Source: Streptomyces lavendulae subsp. lavendulae | GTDB lineage: Bacteria; Actinomycetota; Actinomycetes; Streptomycetales; Streptomycetaceae | Assembly: GCF_002803845.1 (NCBI RefSeq) | Contig: NZ_CP024985.1 | Location: forward strand, 1,488,001-1,552,000 | DNA length: 64,000 nt | Direction of reading: 5' to 3' | Notes under the pieces: generated by a model | What the model saw: only the letters and a program-made list of their open reading frames with translations | Databases searched by the model: none | Told to the model about the DNA's origin: nothing | In this document: piece by piece, positions 27,576 through 36,233 of the stretch | Layout: every line of letters starts with the position of its first letter | Position numbering within the stretch: the first letter of the stretch is position 1 | Made by a program: the position numbers and the translations under genes

Positions 27576-28387
27576 TGGGCACGGAGAACCCGCACGAGGC
27601 GACGGCGGCGTACGTGCTGGACGCGCTGGCGGAGCCGGAGCGCGCCGCCTTCGAGGCACATCTGGAGACCTGCCCGGACTGCGCCCGTGAGGTACGGGAG
27701 TTCGCGGCGACGGCGGCCCTGCTCGGCGCCGCGGCCGCGGTGGAGCCCCCGCCCGCGCTCCGCGGGGCCGTGCTGCGGCGGATCCGGGAGCTCCCGGCCG
27801 GTGCGGAACCGGAGCCCGGGGCGGCCCGGGGCGCCGGTCCCGAAACGGAACCGGCGCCGGAACCGGAGCCGGGGCCGGCCCGGCACCGGGCCCCGCGGCA
27901 CCGGGCGTGGTCCCGATGGGCCCTGGCGGCCTGCCTCGCGGTGGCGGCCGGGCTGGGCGGGGTCGCGGCCTGGCAGTACCAGCGGGCGGACACCGCGCGG
28001 CAGCAGGCCCGGGCCGCGGAGGCGCGGGAGGCGGCGCTGGCCGGGGTGCTGTCCGCCCCCGACGCCCGCCTGGCGTCCGGCCGGATCCCTGACGGCGGTA
28101 CGGGGACCGTGGTGCTCTCCCGTGAACGGGACGGGGCGGTGTTCGTGCCCTCGGGGATGGCGGCGCCCCCGGCGGGGCGGGTCTACCAGCTGTGGTTCGC
28201 CGGTCCTGGCGGCATGCGCCCGGCGGGCCTGATGGACCCCGCCCGGCCCGGTGCCCCGGCGCTGCTGGCGGGCCCGGTGGGCGGGGCCACCGGGGTCGGC
28301 GTCACCGTGGAGCCCGAGGGCGGTTCCGCCGCCCCGACGACGGCTCCCCTGGTCCTCCTGGTCCTGCCCGGCGCCCGGACCGCGTAG
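27575..28387 (+). CDS. RskA-like membrane anti-sigma factor
   Basis: A protein of 270 residues. The N-terminal zinc anti-sigma motif HLETCPDC (H-x3-C-x2-C) is near residue 30, and one membrane segment (WALAACLAVAAGLGGVAAW) lies near 115. The outer domain from about 150 has the RskA C-terminal form (RVYQLWFAGPGGMRPAGLM). It would hold the SigK-like factor at the membrane and release it after regulated proteolysis. Between the motif and the membrane is a run of Glu-Pro repeats. Start and sigma stop overlap by one base. Confidence 0.9.
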   Translation: MGTENPHEATAAYVLDALAEPERAAFEAHLETCPDCAREVREFAATAALLGAAAAVEPPPALRGAVLRRIRELPAGAEPEPGAARGAGPETEPAPEPEPGPARHRAPRHRAWSRWALAACLAVAAGLGGVAAWQYQRADTARQQARAAEAREAALAGVLSAPDARLASGRIPDGGTGTVVLSRERDGAVFVPSGMAAPPAGRVYQLWFAGPGGMRPAGLMDPARPGAPALLAGPVGGATGVGVTVEPEGGSAAPTTAPLVLLVLPGARTA

Positions 28388-28410
28388 CCGGCCCGGCAGG
28401 TTCCGGTTCC

Positions 28411-28435
28411 GGCGTCCGGCGTCCGGCGTCCGGCG
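28411..28435. repeat. 7-base tandem repeat
   Basis: GGCGTCC occurs three times in tandem followed by GGCG, just after the RskA-like stop codon. No function is evident. Confidence 0.55.
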
Positions 28436-28517
28436 CGGAACAGTGGAAGGGTGGGGAAGGACCGGCTCCGCGCGGCGGTGCGTGCCCGCCGGGAGCGTGC
28501 GGTGGAGGTGAGCGGCG

Positions 28518-30107
28518 ATGGAACCCGTGGAACGTGCGCGCGGTGCCCGCCCGCTCTGGCCGGCCGGAGCCGTCTGCGGGCTCGTGGCGGCGTTCGCCGG
28601 ACTGGCGGTGGCATCGCTGGCGGCGGTGGCCGTCCGGCCCGAGTCGGCCCCGCTCACCGCGGTCGGCGGGGCCGTGGTGGACCGTACGCCGGCCGCGGTC
28701 AAGGAATGGGCGATCCGGACCTTCGGCACCTCCGACAAGCCCGTGCTGACGCTCGGGATCACGGTGGTGCTCGCGGTCCTCGCCGCCGCGACGGGCGTGC
28801 TCGCCGTGCACCGGCTCCATACGGGCCTGGCGCTCGCCGGTGCGGTGGGCGTCCTGGGGGCGGTGGCCGCGCTCGGCCGCCCGGAGGCGAGCTGGCGGGA
28901 CGCCCTGCCCTCGCTCGCGGGCGGGGCGGTCGCGGCCGGAGTGCTGTACCTGCTGGTGACCACCCTGCGGCGGCCCCGCCCCGCGCCGGGGCGGCCCGGC
29001 GGCACCTGGCCCATGGACCGGCGGGGCTTCGGCCGGATCGTGACGGCCACCGTCGCCGCCTCGGCGGTGGCCGGCCTCGCCGGGCGCCGCCTCGGCGCCC
29101 ACGGCTCGGCGCGGGCCACCGCCTCCCGGGCGGACCTCGTCCTGCCGCCTCCGGCCGTCCCCGCGCCGCCCGTACCCGCCGGGGCGGACCTGCCGATCCC
29201 CGGCCTCTCCCCGTTCATCACCCCCACCGGGGACTTCTACCGCGTGGACACCGCCCTGGTCGTCCCCCGGGTGGACGCCGGCACCTGGCGGCTCACGCTC
29301 CGCGGGGACGGGGTCGCCCGCCCCCTGAGCCTGGACCTGCGGACCCTGCTCGCCCGGCCGCTGGTCGAGCACGACGTCACCCTGACCTGCGTCTCGAACG
29401 AGGTCGGCGGCCCGTACGCGGGCAACGCCCGCTGGCTCGGCGTCCGCCTGGCCGACCTGTTGCGCGAGGCGGGTGTGCGGCCGCCCTCCGAGGGCGGCCC
29501 CGCCGACCAGTTGGTGGCCCGCTCGGTCGACGGGATGACCATCGGAACGCCCGTCGAGGCCGTCATGGACGGCCGGGACGCGCTGCTCGCCGTCGGGATG
29601 AACGGCGCGCCGCTCCCCTTCGCGCACGGCTTCCCGGTCCGGATGGTCGTACCGGGCCTGTACGGGTACGTGTCCGCCTGCAAGTGGCTGACCGAGCTGC
29701 GCCTCACCACCTTCGCCGCCTACGACGCGTACTGGGTGCGGCGGTCCTGGGCGCAGCAGGCCGTCGTCAAGACGCAGTCGCGGATCGACACCCCGCGTCC
29801 CTTCGGCCGGGTGTCACCCGGGCGGGTGATGGTGGCCGGGGTGGCGTGGGCGCAGCACCGGGGGATCTCCCGGGTGGAGGTGCGGGTCGACGACGGGCCG
29901 TGGAGCCCGGCCCGGCTGGCGGCGGCCGACGGCGTCGACACCTGGCGGCAGTGGGTGTGGCCCTGGGACGCCGTTCCCGGAGGGCACACGCTCCAGGTCC
30001 GGGCCACGGACGGCTCGGGACGGACCCAGACGGGCACCCGCTCCGGAACCCTCCCGGACGGGGCGACGGGCTGGCACACGGTCACCGTGGACGTCCGCCC
30101 GCTGTGA
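28518..30107 (+). CDS. membrane-anchored molybdopterin oxidoreductase, sulfite oxidase fold
   Basis: A protein of 529 residues. Residues 1-155 contain about four membrane segments. A short linker with an MDRRGFGR twin-arginine-like sequence leads into residues 225-420, the Mo-pterin domain, with the ligand cysteine in VTLTCVSNEVGG and the later VPGLYGYVSACKWL. Residues 425-529 are the immunoglobulin-like dimerisation domain. This family sits beside SigK/RskA in many actinobacteria. The catalytic part should face outward and reduce or oxidise small S- or N-oxides; the substrate is unknown. GGAGGTG precedes ATG 28518. Confidence 0.88.
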   Translation: MEPVERARGARPLWPAGAVCGLVAAFAGLAVASLAAVAVRPESAPLTAVGGAVVDRTPAAVKEWAIRTFGTSDKPVLTLGITVVLAVLAAATGVLAVHRLHTGLALAGAVGVLGAVAALGRPEASWRDALPSLAGGAVAAGVLYLLVTTLRRPRPAPGRPGGTWPMDRRGFGRIVTATVAASAVAGLAGRRLGAHGSARATASRADLVLPPPAVPAPPVPAGADLPIPGLSPFITPTGDFYRVDTALVVPRVDAGTWRLTLRGDGVARPLSLDLRTLLARPLVEHDVTLTCVSNEVGGPYAGNARWLGVRLADLLREAGVRPPSEGGPADQLVARSVDGMTIGTPVEAVMDGRDALLAVGMNGAPLPFAHGFPVRMVVPGLYGYVSACKWLTELRLTTFAAYDAYWVRRSWAQQAVVKTQSRIDTPRPFGRVSPGRVMVAGVAWAQHRGISRVEVRVDDGPWSPARLAAADGVDTWRQWVWPWDAVPGGHTLQVRATDGSGRTQTGTRSGTLPDGATGWHTVTVDVRPL

Positions 30108-30263
30108 TCCGGGGCGGCCGGGGACGGCGGCGGGTCCGTCCCGGCGCCCGCGGCGACACGGCGCGGGCCCGCGCCCCGGGCCCGCGGGCGCCGTACATTG
30201 AGGGCCCCGTCAGGACGCCGCGAGCCTGCCGTCCCGCCCTCCCGCACGTCAGGAGCCGACGCC

Positions 30264-31334
30264 GTGGAGCTGACCAGTACCGCGTTCCTCGTCACGCTGA
30301 TCGCGGTCACGGTGCTGGCCGTGCTGCTGGCGCTGCTGCTGTGGAACCGGGTCCCGGGGCCCGCTCCGGTGCGGTGGACGGCGCGGGTGCTGATGATCGG
30401 GCTGTGCCAGCTGACGGCGATCTGCGTGGTCGCCGCGTGGATCAACGGCAGCTTCGGGCTGTACGCCTCGTGGGACGACCTGCTGGGCACCGGGAACGGG
30501 CAGGACGCCTCCGCGATGACGGGGCCGCCGGTCGGCCGGGCCAAGTTCACGCAGGGCGCCGACGGCACCCTCAGCACGTACGTCCGGGGCAGTCACTCGA
30601 AGCTCGCCGGGCAGGTGATCGTGTGGACTCCCCCGGCCTACGACGCGCCGGGGGCGGACCGGACCCGGTTCCCGGTGGTGATGCTGCTGCACGGCTACCC
30701 GGGTACGCCTCGTTCCTGGATGGACCTGGGGTCCATGCCCGGGGCGCTGGAGCGGCTGGTCCGGCTCGGCGAGGCGCGCCCGTTCATCCTGGTGATGCCG
30801 GAGATCTATCCGGGCGGGGTGAACACCGACTGCAGCGACACCCCGCAGCGCAAGATCGCGACCTGGCTCGCCCGGGACGTGCCGGACCTGGTCGCGAAGA
30901 ACTTCCATACGCTGCCCGAGCCGAAGGGGTGGGGGCTGATGGGCGTGTCGACCGGGGCGTTCTGCGCGGCGAAGCTGCCCTTGCAGTACCCGAAGGTGTT
31001 CCGGGCGGGCGCGGCCCTGGACCCCGATCCGCTGACCGGGGACGCGGGGGTGCTGGCCGATCCCGGGCTGCGCGAACGCAACAGCCCGGCGTGGCTGCTG
31101 GGGCACACCAAGGGGGCGGACGTCGGGCTGTTCCTGGCCACCTCCGCCCAGGACAAGGAGAGCCCGCCGCGGCAGCTGGCGGACTTCGCCCGCGCGGCGC
31201 GGGGCACCGGCGTACGGGTGAAGACGCTCGTCCGCCCGGCCGGCGGGCACAACTTCCAGACGTGGAGCGGGATGTACCCCGACGCCCTGGGCTGGCTCAG
31301 CACCGAACTCTCCCCGCCCGCGCCCGCCTCGTAG
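30264..31334 (+). CDS. membrane-anchored esterase, PF00756/esterase D type
   Basis: A protein of 356 residues starting at GTG 30264, with GGAG nine bases upstream. Two hydrophobic segments (residues 5-27 and 40-62) anchor it. The outer part is an alpha/beta hydrolase of the esterase D/mycolyltransferase-like group: MLLHGYPGTPRSW as oxyanion region, the nucleophile in GVSTGAFCA near residue 235, and the histidine in PAGGHNFQTW near 332. Such enzymes cleave or transfer acyl groups on extracellular substrates. It follows the molybdopterin enzyme by about 155 bases on the same strand; a promoter between them is possible. Confidence 0.85.
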   Translation: MELTSTAFLVTLIAVTVLAVLLALLLWNRVPGPAPVRWTARVLMIGLCQLTAICVVAAWINGSFGLYASWDDLLGTGNGQDASAMTGPPVGRAKFTQGADGTLSTYVRGSHSKLAGQVIVWTPPAYDAPGADRTRFPVVMLLHGYPGTPRSWMDLGSMPGALERLVRLGEARPFILVMPEIYPGGVNTDCSDTPQRKIATWLARDVPDLVAKNFHTLPEPKGWGLMGVSTGAFCAAKLPLQYPKVFRAGAALDPDPLTGDAGVLADPGLRERNSPAWLLGHTKGADVGLFLATSAQDKESPPRQLADFARAARGTGVRVKTLVRPAGGHNFQTWSGMYPDALGWLSTELSPPAPAS

Positions 31335-31361
31335 GGCGGTACGGGACCCGCCGCGGACCGG

Positions 31362-32600
31362 TCAGGCCAGGCGGACCGGGAGGGCCTCGACGCTGTTTCC
31401 GATGAAGCTGCGCTGGTGCGGGAGCGCGGCCTCGGGCACCGCCAGGTCGAGGCCGGGGAAGCGGGTGAAGAGGCGTTCCAGGGCGATGGTGGCCTCCAGC
31501 CGGGCGAGGGGCGCCCCGACGCAGTAGTGCGCGCCGTGGCCGAAGGAGAGGTTGCGGGCGGCGGTGGGCCGGGTCAGGTCGAAGCGGTCGGCGTCGGGGC
31601 CGTGGAAGGACGGGTCGCGGCCCGCCGCCGTGTAGCCGGCGAGGACGGGGGTGCCCTGCGGAACGAGGGTGCCGGCGACGGTGAGGTCGCGGGTGGGGTA
31701 CCGGAAGGGGAACCAGCTGACCGGCCCGTCCCAGCGCAGGGTTTCGTCCACCACGTCCGACCAGGTCGCCTTGCCGTCCATGACCAGGGCGAGCTGGTCC
31801 CGGTGGGTGCACAGGGCGCGGACGGCGTTGCTGATGAGGTTGAGGGTGGTCTCGTGGCCCGCGACGAGCATCAGCCGCATGGTGCCGATGAGTTCGGCCT
31901 CGCTGAGCCGGTCTCCGTCCTCGTCGCGTGCGGCGATCAGGGCGCTGGTGAGGTCCTCGCCGGGGGCGGCCCGGCGGGCGGCGGCGATGGTGGCGATCAG
32001 CTCCACCAGCTCGCGCACGGCGGCCATCACCTCGGCCGGGGTGGTGTCGGTGGAGATGATGACGGTGTTGGAGAGGTGGTGCAGGCGGCCCCGGTGCTCG
32101 GGGTCCACGCCGAGCAGTTCGCAGATGACGCTCATCGGCAGCGGCAGCGCGAAGTGCGTGCGCAGGTCGGCGACCCCGTCGGCGGATCCGGCGGCGGCCG
32201 CGGCGAGGTCGTCGAGGAGGCCGTCGGCCAGGTCCTGGACGCGCGGGCGCAGCCGCTCCACCTGACGGGCCGTGAAGGCGTTGCCGACGAGGGAGCGCAG
32301 GCGCCGGTGGTCGGCGTCGTCGGCGGTGTGCATGCCCTGGGCGTTGGCGAAGACCCGCAGGGGCCAGTCGGCGGGGATGGTGCCGTCGTGGAGGGCGGGG
32401 AAGTGGCGGGCGTCCTTGGCCACGTCGGGGTGGGCGAGGAACTCCTTGAGCGCCTCGTGTCCCAGGACGACGGCGCCGGGCACCCCGCCCGGGAGGACGA
32501 CCTCCGCCACGGCGCCCTCGGCGCGCAGCCGGGCGTTGAGCGCGTGCGGGCAGCCGCCGGCGGGGTCGATGACGTGCCGGGGGGAGGTGTGCGGCGACAA
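31362..32600 (-). CDS. cytochrome P450, CYP105/107-like
   Basis: A protein of 412 residues with all class I bacterial P450 landmarks: I-helix LVAGHETTLN near residue 245, ExxR in VDETLRWDG near 285, and heme loop FGHGAHYCVGAPLARLE near 350. I place the start at TTG 32600 because CAGGAG lies seven bases upstream and this gives the normal length; a TTG at 32636 would add 12 residues. It is transcribed away from the TetR regulator at 32768, with a 25-base palindrome between them, so it is the probable target of that regulator. No ferredoxin gene is adjacent. The substrate is unknown; self-resistance or xenobiotic oxidation is possible. Confidence 0.9.
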   Translation of the reverse strand: MSPHTSPRHVIDPAGGCPHALNARLRAEGAVAEVVLPGGVPGAVVLGHEALKEFLAHPDVAKDARHFPALHDGTIPADWPLRVFANAQGMHTADDADHRRLRSLVGNAFTARQVERLRPRVQDLADGLLDDLAAAAAGSADGVADLRTHFALPLPMSVICELLGVDPEHRGRLHHLSNTVIISTDTTPAEVMAAVRELVELIATIAAARRAAPGEDLTSALIAARDEDGDRLSEAELIGTMRLMLVAGHETTLNLISNAVRALCTHRDQLALVMDGKATWSDVVDETLRWDGPVSWFPFRYPTRDLTVAGTLVPQGTPVLAGYTAAGRDPSFHGPDADRFDLTRPTAARNLSFGHGAHYCVGAPLARLEATIALERLFTRFPGLDLAVPEAALPHQRSFIGNSVEALPVRLA

Positions 32601-32718
32601 GGCGGTCTCCTGGTCAGATGGACGACTACCGGCCAACAGTGCGGCCTGAAGGGGCTGTTGTTCAAGCGGTCCGCCCGCTTCGCCCGGGATGCCGTCGGGC
32701 CGACCCGCCCCTGCATTC

Positions 32719-32743
32719 CGCTGTACGCATGCCGCGTACAGCG
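32719..32743. promoter_or_regulatory. strong 25-base palindrome, TetR operator
   Basis: Two perfect 10-base arms (CGCTGTACGC and GCGTACAGCG) flank a five-base centre ATGCC. The site ends 24 bases before the TetR start codon and lies in the divergent region of the P450 gene, so one dimer pair could repress both. Confidence 0.75.
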
Positions 32744-32767
32744 TCCGCAGGCGGATAAGGTGGGCTC

Positions 32768-33517
32768 ATGTCCCCCTCAGAGCAGCAGTCCCCCGCCCCG
32801 GTCCCCGTCCCCTCCGTCTGGACCCGGCCGAGGCGCCAGAAGGAACAGGCCCCGCTCAGCCGGGAGCAGATCGTCGCGGCGGCGGTGCGGCTGCTCGACG
32901 CCGAGGGCATCGAGGCGCTGAGCATGCGCAAGCTCGGCACGGAGATGGGCACGGCCGCCACCTCGCTCTACCGGCACGTGGCCAACAAGGACGAGCTGAT
33001 CGAACTGGTCGTGGACGAGGTCTACGGCGAGCTGGAGCTCCCCGAGGCCGGCGGTCCGGACGGATGGCGCGCCTCCCTCTCGCACAGCGGGCACAGCCTG
33101 CGCGACATGGTCCTGCGCCATCCCTGGGTGGCCTCGGTCCTCGGCCAGGTGGGACTGGCCCACCTGGGCCCGAACCTGATGCGGATGTCCGAGCGGATGC
33201 TGCGGCTGGCCAGGACGGCCGGCTTCCCGCCCGGCGAGGCCGACCTCGCCATGAAGGCGGTCATCTCCTACGTCATCGGCGCCACGACCAGCGAGGCCTC
33301 CTACCTCTCGCTGCTCGCCCGCAGCGGCATGAGCGAGGCCGACTGGCTGCGCTCCCTGGCGCCGGCGGCCCAGCAGGCCCTCGACGAACACCCGCTGACG
33401 CAGGACCACTACGCCACCCAGCGCGACCGGGACCCGGCGCGGCTGCGCGAGGAGAACTTCGACTACGGGCTCCAGCGGGTCCTGGACGGCCTGGCGACCC
33501 GGATCGACCGGGACTGA
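32768..33517 (+). CDS. TetR family regulator
   Basis: A protein of 249 residues. After a Pro-rich tail the helix-turn-helix domain runs from about residue 30: REQIVAAAVRLLDAEGIEAL then MRKLGTEMGTAATSLYRHVANKDELIELVVD, the classical TetR recognition region. The C-terminal domain is of the TetR_C type with many helices. AAGGTGG precedes ATG 32768. It is divergent from the P450 at 32600 and shares the palindrome at 32719-32743 with it. The inducer is unknown. Confidence 0.92.
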   Translation: MSPSEQQSPAPVPVPSVWTRPRRQKEQAPLSREQIVAAAVRLLDAEGIEALSMRKLGTEMGTAATSLYRHVANKDELIELVVDEVYGELELPEAGGPDGWRASLSHSGHSLRDMVLRHPWVASVLGQVGLAHLGPNLMRMSERMLRLARTAGFPPGEADLAMKAVISYVIGATTSEASYLSLLARSGMSEADWLRSLAPAAQQALDEHPLTQDHYATQRDRDPARLREENFDYGLQRVLDGLATRIDRD

Positions 33518-33566
33518 CCGGGCGCCGCGGCCGACCGGGCGCCGCGGCGGACCGGGCGCCGCGGCC
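33516..33566. repeat. three tandem 17-base repeats between convergent genes
   Basis: The unit GACCGGGCGCCGCGGCC occurs three times end to end (33516-33532, 33533-33549, 33550-33566), with one change in the middle copy. Each copy contains the palindrome GGCGCC. The array overlaps the TetR stop codon and fills the gap to the end of the convergent hydrolase gene, so it may act as a transcription roadblock. Confidence 0.7.
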
Positions 33567-33575
33567 GGTGCGGCG

Positions 33576-34643
33576 CTACGGGAAGGTCAGTTCGCGACCC
33601 TCGCCGAGCGGGGCGAAGAACCGCTCCACCGCGGCCGGCCGCACCTGGAACAGCGCCGCCGGCGACCAGCGCGGGCGGCGGTCCTTGTCGATCACCTGCG
33701 CGCGGATGCCCTCCACCAGGTCCGGCACGGACAGGGCGGCGCTGGAGACCCGGTACTCCTGCTCCAGGACCCGCTCCAGGGAGTCCAGCGCACGGGCCCG
33801 GCGCAGCGCGGCGAGGGTGGCCTTGAGCGCGGTGGGGGACTTGGCGTGCAGGGTCTCGGAGGCCTCGCGGGCCGCCGGCAGGCCGGTGCCCAGCAGCCGG
33901 GAGTGGATCTCCTCGACGGTGTCCGCGGCGTAACACCGGTCGATCCACTCCCGGTCGGCGGCGAGTCCGCCCGAGCCGCCCGAGCAGGGGGCGGGGAGGG
34001 CGTAGCGGTCCACGACCTTGTCGGCGGGGGCGCCGTCGGTGCCCTCGGTGAGGTCCCGGACGAGTTCCTCCAGGAAGTCCGAGGGCACGTACCGGTCGGC
34101 GAGCCCGCACAGCAGGGCGTCGGCCGCGCCGACCGCGGCGCCGGTCAGGGCGAGGTGGGTGCCGAGTTCGCCGGGGGCCCGGGAGAGCAGGTAGGTACCG
34201 CCGACGTCGGGGACGAAGCCGATGCCGGTCTCGGGCATCGCGACGCGGGAGCGCTCGGTGACGATGCGGACGCTGCCGTGGGCCGAGAGGCCGACGCCGC
34301 CGCCCATCACGATGCCGTCCATGAAGGCCACGTAGGGCTTGGGGTAGCGGGCGATGCGGGCGTTGAGCCGGTACTCGTCACGCCAGAAGTCGAGGGACCC
34401 GGTGGTCCCCGCCTTCGCGTCCGCGTGGATGGCCCGGATGTCTCCGCCCGCGCACAGGCCGCGCTCCCCGGCGCCGCGGATCATGACGTGGTCCACTGCG
34501 GGGTCCTGTTCCCAGGCCGTCAGCGCCTCGGCGATCCGCAGCACCATGGGGTGGGTGAGGGCGTTGAGGGCCTTCGGGCGGTTGAGGGTGACCACCCCCG
34601 CACGGCCATGGGTCTCGATCACAACGGTGTCGTCTTCGATCAT
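33576..34643 (-). CDS. enoyl-CoA hydratase/isomerase family, 3-hydroxyisobutyryl-CoA hydrolase-like
   Basis: A protein of 355 residues. The crotonase fold is clear: GVVTLNRPKALNALTH at the start, the oxyanion loop GLCAGGDIRAIHADAK near residue 65, and MPETGIGFVPDVGGTYLLSR near 135, where the acidic residues of the active site lie. The long C-terminal part (SPTALKATLAALRRA onward) is specific to the HIBCH-like subgroup, which cleaves 3-hydroxyisobutyryl-CoA in valine breakdown. I use ATG 34643; a GTG directly before it is also possible. The ribosome binding site is weak. Dehydratases of the same fold cannot be fully excluded. Confidence 0.87.
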   Translation of the reverse strand: MIEDDTVVIETHGRAGVVTLNRPKALNALTHPMVLRIAEALTAWEQDPAVDHVMIRGAGERGLCAGGDIRAIHADAKAGTTGSLDFWRDEYRLNARIARYPKPYVAFMDGIVMGGGVGLSAHGSVRIVTERSRVAMPETGIGFVPDVGGTYLLSRAPGELGTHLALTGAAVGAADALLCGLADRYVPSDFLEELVRDLTEGTDGAPADKVVDRYALPAPCSGGSGGLAADREWIDRCYAADTVEEIHSRLLGTGLPAAREASETLHAKSPTALKATLAALRRARALDSLERVLEQEYRVSSAALSVPDLVEGIRAQVIDKDRRPRWSPAALFQVRPAAVERFFAPLGEGRELTFP

Positions 34644-34678
34644 CACACCGGTCAGTATGTCGTCTCGACTGTAGGGAG

Positions 34679-34708
34679 AAGATCATTTCTGACGACCTCG
34701 ATGATCTT
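34679..34708. promoter_or_regulatory. inverted repeat upstream of the HIBCH-like gene
   Basis: AAGATCAT (34679-34686) and ATGATCTT (34701-34708) are perfect 8-base arms around 14 bases, 36 bases before the start codon in an AT-richer patch. It is a plausible operator; no -10 of good form is visible. Confidence 0.45.
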
Positions 34709-35071
34709 TCGGGATGTACGGGGATCTGGGGGGTGTACGGCCGGTTCGCGCCAAACCCTCCGCACGGCGGGTGCAGGCCCGGCGCGTGCCCGAAGGCGCG
34801 CCCGAAGGGCTCGGCCAGGATCCGGTGACGGCCGTGGCGAGGGACGTCGGCCCCGGTCCGGGAGTCGGGGCGATCGCGGCCGGCGAGGGCGCACCGGGCC
34901 GCGGACCGGCCGTTTTCGGACCGGCGGCCCGTGCGCACCACCCGGTGCCCCCTCGGGAGCGGGACCGGTCCGCCGGGGTGGTCCCCGCCCGGCGACGTCA
35001 GCCGATCCAGTGAATGCGGACCCTCTTTCCCCCGTTCCTCCGCCGGATATGGAGCCCTGGCCGCCCGGGAC
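34709..35071. other. 363-base gap without a recognisable gene
   Basis: The stretch is GC-rich. Short open frames exist on both strands but lack ribosome binding sites and family resemblance. It holds the 3' flank of the SAP-like gene and the 5' flank of the HIBCH-like gene. I see no RNA gene, repeat or clear terminator in it. Confidence 0.5.
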
Positions 35072-35635
35072 TCAGCCCCGGGGCCGGGACCGGTGGTCCC
35101 GCCAGGCCGCGAGGGCCTCGGTGCGGGAGCCGTCGGGGTGGCGGGAGTGCCAGTCGCGCAGGAACCGGTTGAACTCGAACTGGGCGCCGACCGGCTGGGG
35201 TTCCGCGGCCTGCCGGCGGGTGGCGTGCCAGTGGGCGACGGCCTCGTCCAGGGTGCGGCCCGCGCCCTGGGCCACGTAGTCCCTCATGAAGGCGTCGAAG
35301 TGGAAGCCGGGGCCGATCTCCCGCACGAAGAACTCCCGCAGGACCTGACTGCACCGCTGCCCCTCGGGGATCACCGTGCCCCCGTCGACGGGGGCCGCCA
35401 GCCGGCGGCCGGCGCGCCGAGGGGTGGCCGCGGGCGGCGGGGGCGCGTGCCCGTCGAGCGCCGCGGCGAGCCGTCGCGTGAGCACGGCCTTGCCGCCGCC
35501 GGCCGGGACGCCCAGCCGGCGGGCCAGCGCGGTCAGCTCTTCGAGGGTCCAGTACCAGCGCAGCAGTTCGGCCCCGCTCAGCTCCGGGCCCGGCACGGGC
35601 CGGACCTCCCCCACACCCTGAATATTCGTACTCAT
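35072..35635 (-). CDS. SAP-like domain protein of unknown function
   Basis: A protein of 187 residues. Residues 18-62 (ELSGAELLRWYWTLEELTAL to TRRLAAALDG) look like a helix-extended-helix SAP-type domain, often used to bind nucleic acid. A Pro-rich linker follows, and then a second conserved block (GQRCSQVLREFFVREIGPGF, residues 90-135) of the kind annotated DUF6434. The end (FNRFLRDWHSRHPDGSRTEA) is helical. No function is known to me. The start ATG 35635 lies only six bases after a TAGGAT -10 box, so the mRNA may be leaderless. It is divergent from the MarR gene. Confidence 0.75.
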   Translation of the reverse strand: MSTNIQGVGEVRPVPGPELSGAELLRWYWTLEELTALARRLGVPAGGGKAVLTRRLAAALDGHAPPPPAATPRRAGRRLAAPVDGGTVIPEGQRCSQVLREFFVREIGPGFHFDAFMRDYVAQGAGRTLDEAVAHWHATRRQAAEPQPVGAQFEFNRFLRDWHSRHPDGSRTEALAAWRDHRSRPRG

Positions 35636-35641
35636 GTTCCC

Positions 35642-35647
35642 ATCCTA
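35642..35647 (-). promoter_or_regulatory. TAGGAT -10 box six bases before the SAP-like start (leaderless promoter)
   Basis: On the reverse strand TAGGAT is followed by GGGAAC and then ATG, so transcription should begin at or within a base of the start codon. No clear -35 is visible 17 bases further up. Confidence 0.5.
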
Positions 35648-35692
35648 GGGTGCGGGCAGATGGCACGGGCACGGAAGGATCATCAGGATGCC

Positions 35693-35721
35693 TTGTAAGT
35701 TTGCCTGTCGTTCTTTAGGGT
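35693..35721 (+). promoter_or_regulatory. HrdB-type promoter of the MarR gene (leaderless)
   Basis: TTGTAA (35693-35698) and TAGGGT (35716-35721) are 17 bases apart. Six bases separate TAGGGT from the ATG at 35728, so the transcript should start at the A of ATG. No ribosome binding site precedes that ATG, which agrees. Confidence 0.65.
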
Positions 35722-35727
35722 CGGGGT

Positions 35728-36180
35728 ATGACATCGCGACCATCGGGACCGCAGCCGCGCGCCGGGATCCACGACATCGCCGAGGAGCTCCAGCTGGCCG
35801 TGGGCATGCTGGTGCGCCAGGTGCGGGCCTCGGCTGCCGGGGGCGTCAGCCTGTCGCAGATGTCCGTCCTCAAACGGCTCGACCGGGACGGGGCGGCCAC
35901 CGCGGCCGATCTCGCACGGGCCGAGAAGATCCGGCCGCAGTCCGTCATCGCCACCGTGAACTCCCTGCGGGCCGAGGGGTACGTCACCCGGACCCCGCAC
36001 CCCACCGACGGGCGTCAGCTGCTCGTCTCCCTGACCGACCGGGGGCGCGCCCTGGTGCGCGAGCGCCGTGAGGCCGGGCACGGCCGGATCGCCGAGCTGA
36101 TGGCGGGCCGGCTGACCGCCGAGGAGCAGCGGCTGCTGGCCGAGGCCGTGCCGCTGCTGCGCCGCCTGGCCGAGGACTGA
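35728..36180 (+). CDS. MarR family regulator
   Basis: A protein of 150 residues. The winged helix runs through LSQMSVLKRLDRDGAATAAD, then the recognition helix IRPQSVIATVNSLRAEGYV, and the wing RTPHPTDGRQLLVSLTDRG, all typical of MarR. The flanking helices form the dimer interface. Start ATG 35728 has no ribosome binding site but sits six bases after a TAGGGT box, so it is probably leaderless. The isochorismatase-like gene follows 53 bases on and may be its target; the divergent SAP-like gene may share the control region. Confidence 0.92.
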   Translation: MTSRPSGPQPRAGIHDIAEELQLAVGMLVRQVRASAAGGVSLSQMSVLKRLDRDGAATAADLARAEKIRPQSVIATVNSLRAEGYVTRTPHPTDGRQLLVSLTDRGRALVRERREAGHGRIAELMAGRLTAEEQRLLAEAVPLLRRLAED

Positions 36181-36233
36181 CCGGCCGCTCCCCTCCCCAG
36201 TAACCCTGCGAACAGCGACCTAGGAGCCCGAGC

